From JBIICS01 sp044238735 (lineage in GTDB: Bacteria; Bacteroidota; Bacteroidia; UBA4408), in the NCBI GenBank assembly GCA_044238735.1, contig JBIICS010000089.1, forward strand, positions 1 to 11,677: a DNA stretch of 11,677 nucleotides. Reading direction: 5' to 3'. Under the pieces are notes generated by a model. It searched no databases, was not told the origin of the DNA, and saw only the letters and a list, made by a program, of their open reading frames with translations. Position 1 is the stretch's first letter; every line of letters begins with the position of its first letter. A program made the position numbers and the translations under genes. Shown here in pieces: positions 6,380-11,677 of this stretch.

Positions 6380-7627
6380 ATGTCTAACCGAATGCATTTA
6401 GAGTTTATTGGTATTGCCTTTAATGCTATTAAGGGTCAAAAACTCAGAACAAGTTTAACTGTAACCATAATTGCAATTGGTATTACCGCTCTGGTAGGAA
6501 TCTTAACCGCCATTGACGCCATAAAATCATCCATCAATTCTAATTTTACAAGTATGGGTGCCAATACATTTACCATTCGAAACCGCGGATTAAATGTACG
6601 AATGGGAAGTAATGGTAAACGGCCTAAACGTTACAAACGAATAGATTATATTCAGGCTCGTGAGTTTAAGAAAATGTATAGTTTCCCGGCCTATGTGTCC
6701 GTATCCGCAATGGCAACCCCTATTGCAGTAATAAAGCATGAAAATCAGAAAACAAATTCTAACATTAATGTATTTGGTATTGACGAGAATTACCTAAAAA
6801 CTGCAGGTTACGAAGTGTCGGTTGGAAGAAACTTTAATGAAGCCGATATTAAAAACAATTTAAATCAGGTTTTAATAGGAAAAGAAGTTGCATCCAGGTT
6901 ATTTGTGAGTGAAGCAAGTGCATTAGATAAGTTAATTAGTATAGGCGCATTTAAATATAAAGTGATTGGAGTGTTAAAGGAAAAAGGCTCCGGAATGGGT
7001 TTTGGAGGCGATAAGGTCTGTTTTATTCCTATAAATAACATGCGTCAATACTTCGAAAAGGGCGAGCAAACCAGTTATTCCATTTCTGTTTTTGTAAACA
7101 CTACCGGCGATATTGAAGGTGGTATAAGTGAAGCCATTGGCATGATGCGTCAGGTGCGCGGTTTAAAAACCACTGAAGAAAATAATTTTGAAATTGTTAA
7201 GTCTGATAGTTTAGCTTCTATTTTAATTGATAATATAAAATTTGTAACCCTGGCTGCAACTATTATTGGATTTATAACTTTATTAGGAGCTGCAATTGGC
7301 TTGATGAATATTATGCTGGTAGCGGTTAATGAACGAACACGCGAAATCGGAATCCGTAAAGCAATTGGTGCAAATCAGAACAGTATAAAAAATCAATTTT
7401 TAATAGAAGCAATTGTAATATGCCAGCTCGGTGGAATTTTAGGCATTATTTTGGGTATCAGTATTGGTAATTTAATCTCTAAAATGGTAGGTGCAGGTTT
7501 TATAATACCTTGGGTATGGATAGGCACCGCTTTTGTAATATGTTTTGCGGTTGGATTAATAGCAGGCATATATCCGGCTGTTAAAGCCGCAAGGCTCGAT
7601 CCCATTGAAGCTTTAAGGGTAGAATGA
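6380..7627 (+). CDS. FtsX/MacB-type ABC transporter permease
   Basis: A 415-residue inner-membrane protein with the four-helix plan of type VII ABC permeases. TM1 is at about 24-47, a large periplasmic MacB_PCD-like domain at about 50-280, TM2 at about 287-315, TM3 at about 341-366 and TM4 at about 376-400. Family marks are NERTREIGIRKAIGA (317-331), the cytoplasmic segment facing the ATPase, and IYPAVKAARLDPIEALR (397-413) at the C-terminus. Length is normal for MacB-like or LolC/E-like permeases. Such proteins do not move substrate through the membrane themselves; they transmit ATP-driven motion to periplasmic partners in efflux, lipoprotein release or wall-hydrolase control. No ATPase or membrane-fusion gene is adjacent, so the partner must be encoded elsewhere and the substrate is unknown. 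It may be the third gene of the HU/SPOR-CPBP operon (39-base gap). The stop is 4 bases from that of the convergent acyltransferase gene. Confidence 0.93.
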   Translation: MSNRMHLEFIGIAFNAIKGQKLRTSLTVTIIAIGITALVGILTAIDAIKSSINSNFTSMGANTFTIRNRGLNVRMGSNGKRPKRYKRIDYIQAREFKKMYSFPAYVSVSAMATPIAVIKHENQKTNSNINVFGIDENYLKTAGYEVSVGRNFNEADIKNNLNQVLIGKEVASRLFVSEASALDKLISIGAFKYKVIGVLKEKGSGMGFGGDKVCFIPINNMRQYFEKGEQTSYSISVFVNTTGDIEGGISEAIGMMRQVRGLKTTEENNFEIVKSDSLASILIDNIKFVTLAATIIGFITLLGAAIGLMNIMLVAVNERTREIGIRKAIGANQNSIKNQFLIEAIVICQLGGILGIILGISIGNLISKMVGAGFIIPWVWIGTAFVICFAVGLIAGIYPAVKAARLDPIEALRVE

Positions 7628-7631
7628 TTAT

Positions 7632-8975
7632 TTAAAACTCTAGCGGATGTTTGTTAAGTATTCCCTTAACAAATTGTGAAATATAACGACGTTGATCGAA
7701 TAATTCTTTTAGTGCTAAAGATTTATTCCTTAATAATTGATTGAAGTGAATTTTACCCGAAAGTTTTTTAAAGTTTCTGTAATAGGGCACTGTGCCGAAT
7801 GCTAAAGCAATTAAGATGAGGGTGATAATCGGTGCATATAAAATACTAGGAAGTAGCAGCGATAATAGAATTGAAAGCAAAATAAAATAAAGTGCAAAAA
7901 TAATAGCGCCCGATCCAATTAATACCGAAGGATAAAACTCAACTAGTTTAACTTTTTTTCGGGCGATTTTATGGGGGTATTTAAAAGCGAATCTATTTAA
8001 TGCCAAACCAATTCCAAATAAAGGACCGAATAGAATAAATAAAACTAATTCTTTAAGGTAGTTTTGTTTTTTTTCACCATTTTCTAAGAGCCAATCACGT
8101 AAATTATTTTTCTCTAGATTTTGAAAATAATTGGTGCTGTATTGGCTAAGGGCCTCTAACTCTTCTGTATTGGTTTTAGCTGACTCGTTTATACTCTTCC
8201 CAATACATTTACGCAGTTTAAAAATATCTTTCTTGTTTTTATAATTAATTGAATGTTGATTGATGATATCTTTTCTATAAATTTTCTCTACAGCATCTGC
8301 AAGAGGTTCTAATTTTCGGTTATCAATAATAATTAAAAGATCTCTCATTCTATCTTCTAATATTCTGGTTAACTCTGTATTTACTTTGTTTTTATCCTGG
8401 TAATATTCCTCTTTATAGTCGGAAATTTTGATGGCTTTTCCATAATTGATAACTAAATCGCTTTGAAAACGATTGGGGTTAGAATAGTTAACACCCGTAG
8501 GTAAGATATGTAAATCTAAATCCCAATTGTATTTTTCCATTGTAAAAAATGCCAATCGGGTAGCTCCCTTTTTAAGGGGCCTTAGTTTTTTTTCCTGAAC
8601 ACAATAGCCCTCGGGATAAATAACAATGAATTTATTTTGTTTAAATAAATCGGCACATAAGTGATAGGTTAATTCGTTTTTTTCGTGATTGTTATTGCTA
8701 TCTTCTTTTCTAAAAATTGGTAATATATTAATTTGTCCAAGTACCCACCTAACAAAAGGGGTTTTAAACACATCGCCTCGAGCTAAAAAATGAATTTGAG
8801 GACCCATCGTAACCCCCACAAAAATTGGATCCATAAACGATGAAGGATGGTTGCTGGCAATGATAACCGGTTTACCATAAGGGATATTTTCTTTACCGGT
8901 GATGAGGATGTTTTTAAAAAAAGCCCGTTTAGCAGTATACATAACAGGCTTGAGTATGGCATATAGATTAATCAC
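7632..8975 (-). CDS. PlsC-like 1-acylglycerol-3-phosphate acyltransferase family protein with membrane C-terminus
   Basis: A 447-residue membrane-associated acyltransferase. The LPLAT blocks are in order: NHPSSFMDP (42-50) with catalytic H43 and D48 (HX4D), FLARGDVFK (63-71), YPEGYC (120-125, in place of the usual FPEG-T-R) and LPTGVNY (158-164). These enzymes transfer an acyl chain to lysophosphatidic acid or a related acceptor at the inner membrane. Residues about 190-300 are charged and helical. The last 150 residues hold about three hydrophobic segments (309-327, 349-378, 380-397), so the protein is longer than a minimal PlsC (about 240) and the acceptor may differ. The start is GTG 8975: an in-frame TAA lies three codons upstream, and GTG gives the amphipathic N-terminus MINLYAILKPVMYTAKRAFF followed by ITGKENIP, as usual in the family. 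The first internal ATG (8942) would lose part of it. It is divergent from the receptor gene and convergent with the permease. Confidence 0.88.
   Translation of the reverse strand: MINLYAILKPVMYTAKRAFFKNILITGKENIPYGKPVIIASNHPSSFMDPIFVGVTMGPQIHFLARGDVFKTPFVRWVLGQINILPIFRKEDSNNNHEKNELTYHLCADLFKQNKFIVIYPEGYCVQEKKLRPLKKGATRLAFFTMEKYNWDLDLHILPTGVNYSNPNRFQSDLVINYGKAIKISDYKEEYYQDKNKVNTELTRILEDRMRDLLIIIDNRKLEPLADAVEKIYRKDIINQHSINYKNKKDIFKLRKCIGKSINESAKTNTEELEALSQYSTNYFQNLEKNNLRDWLLENGEKKQNYLKELVLFILFGPLFGIGLALNRFAFKYPHKIARKKVKLVEFYPSVLIGSGAIIFALYFILLSILLSLLLPSILYAPIITLILIALAFGTVPYYRNFKKLSGKIHFNQLLRNKSLALKELFDQRRYISQFVKGILNKHPLEF
7650..7673. repeat. 9-bp perfect inverted repeat at the 3' end of the acyltransferase gene
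   Basis: TTTGTTAAG (7650-7658) and CTTAACAAA (7665-7673) flank a 6-base loop. It lies in the last codons of the acyltransferase gene, 23 bases beyond the permease stop. Neither strand has a T run after it, so it is not a classical terminator, but it could protect or define the 3' ends of the two convergent mRNAs. Confidence 0.5.
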
Positions 8976-8979
8976 AGTG

Positions 8980-8987
8980 TAAAATTA
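8980..8987 (-). promoter_or_regulatory. Candidate -7 box of the acyltransferase gene
   Basis: TAATTTTA on the minus strand differs from TAnnTTTG only at the last base and ends 4 bases before the forced GTG start at 8975. No -33 TTTG is seen at the expected distance. Confidence 0.35.
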
Positions 8988-9007
8988 ACCATTTTGGCGA
9001 TTAATTT

Positions 9008-9028
9008 TCTTTAAACTGTCTTTAAACT
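9008..9028 (+). repeat. Direct repeat TCTTTAAACT x2, 11-bp period, before the receptor gene
   Basis: The 10-mer occurs at 9008-9017 and 9019-9028, separated by one base, so the two copies lie on the same face of the helix. The second ends one base before the candidate -7 box at 9030. This is where an activator or repressor would bind relative to the receptor promoter; no regulator can be named. Confidence 0.5.
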
Positions 9029-9029
9029 T

Positions 9030-9037
9030 TATATTTA
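9030..9037 (+). promoter_or_regulatory. Candidate -7 box of the outer-membrane receptor gene
   Basis: TATATTTA matches TAnnTTTG except for the last base. It ends 4 bases before an in-frame TTG (9042), 13 before an in-frame GTG (9051) and 28 before ATG 9066. No -33 TTTG is present; the direct repeat occupies that zone. Confidence 0.38.
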
Positions 9038-9065
9038 AAAATTGATTGACGTGATAAAGAATTTT

Positions 9066-11677
9066 ATGATCAGAATTAGTGTATTTATTTATCTCCTTTT
9101 ATACGTTTTATGCTCCTTTGCTCAAAAAGGTTCATTTAATTTAAATGGAATGGTATCAGATTCAGAAAGTAATGAGGGAATTCCAGGTGTAAGCATCGTT
9201 CTAAAGGATGATCAAAATAAAATAATTGCTCAAACTATTTCAGAATCTAATGGAAGCTACCTGATAAGCAATTTAAATGCGGGTACTTATAAACTTACTT
9301 TTACATACCTTGGATTTAATACTCAAAATCATGAGGTTGTAATTACTGATCAAAGTTTAACATTAAAGCGAATTGTTTTAAAAGCATCTGATGCTCAATT
9401 AAAAGAAGTCAAAATAAATGATGTTCAAACCAGAGTTGAGCAAAAAGGGGATACAACAGAAATTAAAGCGAATGCATTTAAAACTAATCCGGATGCCAGT
9501 GCCGAAGATTTAATTAAAAAGATGCCCGGTATTACCAACGAAAATGGTACTATTAAAGCACAGGGGGAAGACGTTAAGCGAGTTTTAATTGATGGTAAAG
9601 AGTTTTTTGGCGATGATCCTAATGTGTCGCTTAAAAATTTACCAGCCGAAATGATTGATAAAGTTCAGGTTTATGATAAGTTAAGTGATAAGGCTGCTTT
9701 TACGGGATTTGATGATGGTAGTGGACAAAAAACCATAAATATTATAACTAACAAAAGTAAACGCAAGGGAGTTTTTGGAAAGATATACAGTGGTTTCGGA
9801 AACAACACTGTTTATCAGGCTGGTGGAAATATCAATGAGTTTAATAAAACCCGTAAACTTAGCGCAATTGTAATGAGTAATAACATAAACGAACAAAATT
9901 TTTCTATGCAAGATATTGCCGGAGTTGTCGGCTCATCGGGTGGCGGCGTTGGTAATAGAGGTGGAGGTGGAGGTGGAGGTGGACGAGGTGGTGCTTCTGG
10001 CGGAGCTAGTATGGGGGGAGGCCAGCGTGGAGGTGGAGATCTAAGTAATTTTATGGTAGGTAACCAAAATGGAATAGCAACCACACATGCGGGTGGATTA
10101 AATTACATAGATCAGTTTGGGACAAAACTTACAATTAATGCAGCGTATTTCTTTAATTATTCTGATAACCGAAATACCTCTAAACTTCAACGAAACTATT
10201 TAACCGGCGGAGATCTGGCTCAAAACTATACCGAAGAAGCGACTGGTAAGCAATTTAACACGAATCACCGTGTTAATTTTAAATTGGGATTTAATCCGGA
10301 TAGTAATAATCAGTTTATTTTAAATCCACGTTTCGGTATTCAAGTAAATAGTATTTATAACGATAAGGTAGCTCAAACGGCTATTAATAATTTTGTAATT
10401 AATAATTCTTTAAATAAAACTATAAATAAAGTGAGTGCAATTTCGTTTGGTGGCACTTTATTATGGATGCATAAATTTGTTAAAATAGGAAGAACTTTTT
10501 CTGCAGAAATTAATCAGGATTACACTGAGCGCTTACCCGAAAACAGGCTTAATACCTTTAATAATTATTTTGGATTCGACACTACATCTAATTCATTAAT
10601 ACAATTAGCGGTTAGTCCTTTTTGGAGTAACTCTTATAACGCATCGGTGTCTTATACAGAGCCAATTTTTAATAAATACCATCAATTAGAATTTTTAATA
10701 AATCCTAAATACAGCGATTCTAAAATAGACAGGAGAACTAATTTATACGACTCGTTTAACAATAGTTTTAGTATTTTAGATTCTACATTAAGTAATTCGT
10801 TTACTAATTCCACCTTAACCCATAACGAGGGTATAAATTATAAATATAATAAAGACAATATTAACATTTCTATTGGCGCTTCTTATCAAGGTACTCAATT
10901 GCTCGGTAATCAGTCATTCCCATCGTTTTATTCCATTGATAAAGTATTTAATAACGTATTGCCTAATGCACGTTTGCAGTTTAAGTTTGGAAAGGCACAT
11001 AATGTTCGGTTTTTTTACAGGAGTGATGTAACCATTCCCGCCGCCTCTCAATTACAGGATGTAGTTGATAATAGTAATCCTTTAGTGTTAAGTTCCGGTA
11101 ACAAATTTCTTAATCAGGCCTTTAATCAACGCTTTGGTTCCCGTTACAATTATACGAACGCAATAAATGCACATAACGCTTTTTTAATGGTTATGTTTAA
11201 TAATACTTACAATTTTATTAGTAATGCTACCTCCATATTAAAAAGCGATTCTATAATTAATGGTGTTTTTATTAAAAGGGGGACTCAATTTAGTAAGCCC
11301 GTAAATTTAAGTGGTTATAATGCTTTTAGAACTTTTGGAAATTATAGTTTACCAGTAAAATTTATAAAGTGTAATTTAAATTTTAACGCTGCCTATAATT
11401 ATTCTAAAACACCTGCCAAAATTAACGATATATTGTATTTTACTACCAATAATAATTATACGGGTGGATTAAGTTTAACAAGTAATATTAGCGAAAAGAT
11501 TGATTTTAATATTGGTGGCAATATTACCTATGCAGATGTTGTTTCTAAGGGGCTTAAGATAACCCAAACTTCTTATTACATCAATCAATTGAACTTTAAA
11601 GGTCAATGGATTTTTTACAAAGGATTTTTTATTCATACTAACGGAACTTATTATGATTACAGAGGCTTGGGTGCTAA
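9066..11677 (+). CDS. TonB-dependent-receptor-like outer-membrane beta-barrel protein (3' end beyond window)
   Basis: The frame is open to the window edge: 870 residues are visible and the C-terminus is missing. Residues 1-19 form a signal peptide (SFA before Q20). About 23-110 is a carboxypeptidase-regulatory-like domain (GMVSDSE, IPGVSIVLKD, SNGSYLISNLNAGTYKLTFTY). About 125-240 is a plug-type domain with the family marks DLIKKMPGI (148-156), VLIDGKEFFGDDP, VQVYDK and GQKTINIIT. The rest is a beta-barrel rich in Asn, Ser and aromatic residues, of the OMP_b-brl_2 type. A glycine-rich stretch lies at 289-325. Such proteins import ligands or act in outer-membrane assembly; the ligand is unknown, and with no SusD-like partner seen before it, a Sus-type glycan system is not supported. 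ATG 9066 is taken as the start, but in-frame GTG 9051 and TTG 9042 would add 5 or 8 residues and keep the signal peptide. Most family members run about 900-950 residues, so little is probably missing. Confidence 0.9.
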   Translation, partial: MIRISVFIYLLLYVLCSFAQKGSFNLNGMVSDSESNEGIPGVSIVLKDDQNKIIAQTISESNGSYLISNLNAGTYKLTFTYLGFNTQNHEVVITDQSLTLKRIVLKASDAQLKEVKINDVQTRVEQKGDTTEIKANAFKTNPDASAEDLIKKMPGITNENGTIKAQGEDVKRVLIDGKEFFGDDPNVSLKNLPAEMIDKVQVYDKLSDKAAFTGFDDGSGQKTINIITNKSKRKGVFGKIYSGFGNNTVYQAGGNINEFNKTRKLSAIVMSNNINEQNFSMQDIAGVVGSSGGGVGNRGGGGGGGGRGGASGGASMGGGQRGGGDLSNFMVGNQNGIATTHAGGLNYIDQFGTKLTINAAYFFNYSDNRNTSKLQRNYLTGGDLAQNYTEEATGKQFNTNHRVNFKLGFNPDSNNQFILNPRFGIQVNSIYNDKVAQTAINNFVINNSLNKTINKVSAISFGGTLLWMHKFVKIGRTFSAEINQDYTERLPENRLNTFNNYFGFDTTSNSLIQLAVSPFWSNSYNASVSYTEPIFNKYHQLEFLINPKYSDSKIDRRTNLYDSFNNSFSILDSTLSNSFTNSTLTHNEGINYKYNKDNINISIGASYQGTQLLGNQSFPSFYSIDKVFNNVLPNARLQFKFGKAHNVRFFYRSDVTIPAASQLQDVVDNSNPLVLSSGNKFLNQAFNQRFGSRYNYTNAINAHNAFLMVMFNNTYNFISNATSILKSDSIINGVFIKRGTQFSKPVNLSGYNAFRTFGNYSLPVKFIKCNLNFNAAYNYSKTPAKINDILYFTTNNNYTGGLSLTSNISEKIDFNIGGNITYADVVSKGLKITQTSYYINQLNFKGQWIFYKGFFIHTNGTYYDYRGLGA
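9960..9983 (+). repeat. (GGTGGA)4 hexanucleotide repeat coding for Gly8
   Basis: Four perfect copies of GGTGGA encode Gly299-306 in the receptor gene, inside a longer glycine-rich segment (289-325) with further GGxGG runs up to base 10038. Gain or loss of units keeps the frame and would only change the loop length. Confidence 0.9.

Noticed and set aside
7393..7605. Antisense open frame within the permease gene
   Set aside because: It is a shadow of the conserved permease C-terminus, with no independent support.
9066..9125. Lipoprotein signal for the receptor (Cys16 in VLCSFAQ)
   Set aside because: The residue before the Cys is Leu, not Gly/Ala/Ser, so the lipobox fails; SFA-Q is a good ordinary cleavage site.
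9681..10084. Two antisense open frames, one rich in proline, opposite the receptor gene
   Set aside because: The proline run is simply the reverse complement of the glycine repeat, and the plus-strand receptor frame is strongly supported by its domains.
1..11677. CRISPR array, tRNA, insertion sequence, prophage or defence island
   Set aside because: No spaced direct-repeat array, cloverleaf, transposase, integrase or nuclease domain was seen on either strand.

Overview
The window looks like a chromosomal stretch from a member of the Bacteroidota. The evidence is AT-rich DNA, TAnnTTTG-type promoter boxes, almost no Shine-Dalgarno signals, and several families typical of or concentrated in that phylum: a PUR-alpha-like DUF3276 protein, an HU-CCDC81/SPOR membrane protein, and a carboxypeptidase-regulatory/plug/OMP beta-barrel receptor. 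I cannot place it to order or genus. I see no mobile element, tRNA, rRNA or CRISPR array, and no gene-free stretch longer than about 110 bases. The content reads as vertically inherited core and envelope genes.

Layout. (1) Bases 1-1136, minus strand: a small PUR-like nucleic-acid-binding protein with a clear promoter and a strong terminator, and upstream of it a GTG-started AAA_28/COG3911-like NTPase. (2) Bases 1137-1225: a short divergent promoter region. (3) Bases 1226-3918, plus strand: two secreted proteins joined by a TTGA stop/start overlap. The first is an unrecognised 200-residue protein; the second is 697 residues, with helical repeats followed by eleven WG-type repeats. (4) Bases 3930-4299: rpmE2 (ribosomal protein L31 type B) as a self-contained unit with its own promoter and terminator. 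(5) Bases 4343-7627, plus strand: an HU/SPOR single-pass membrane protein, a CPBP intramembrane protease 3 bases further on, and an FtsX/MacB-type permease. (6) Bases 7632-8975, minus strand: a PlsC-like acyltransferase with a membrane C-terminus, convergent with the permease with only 4 bases between the stops. (7) From base 9066 to the edge, plus strand: a TonB-dependent-receptor-like outer-membrane protein, cut by the window end.

How the parts may work together. Most genes concern the envelope: secreted proteins, an outer-membrane receptor, a protein joining a DNA-binding-like cytoplasmic domain to a peptidoglycan-binding SPOR domain, an intramembrane protease, a permease and a lipid acyltransferase. 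The tightest functional hypothesis is the HU/SPOR-CPBP pair, in which the protease could act on or with its single-pass neighbour. The most unusual nucleotide-level pattern is that a TAnnTTTG-like box ends exactly 4 bases before a candidate start codon at five separate places. This suggests leaderless or near-leaderless mRNAs, in contrast with the rpmE2 and PUR genes, which have full TTTG-N18-TAnnTTTG promoters and normal leaders. No clear new defence or mobile system is visible.
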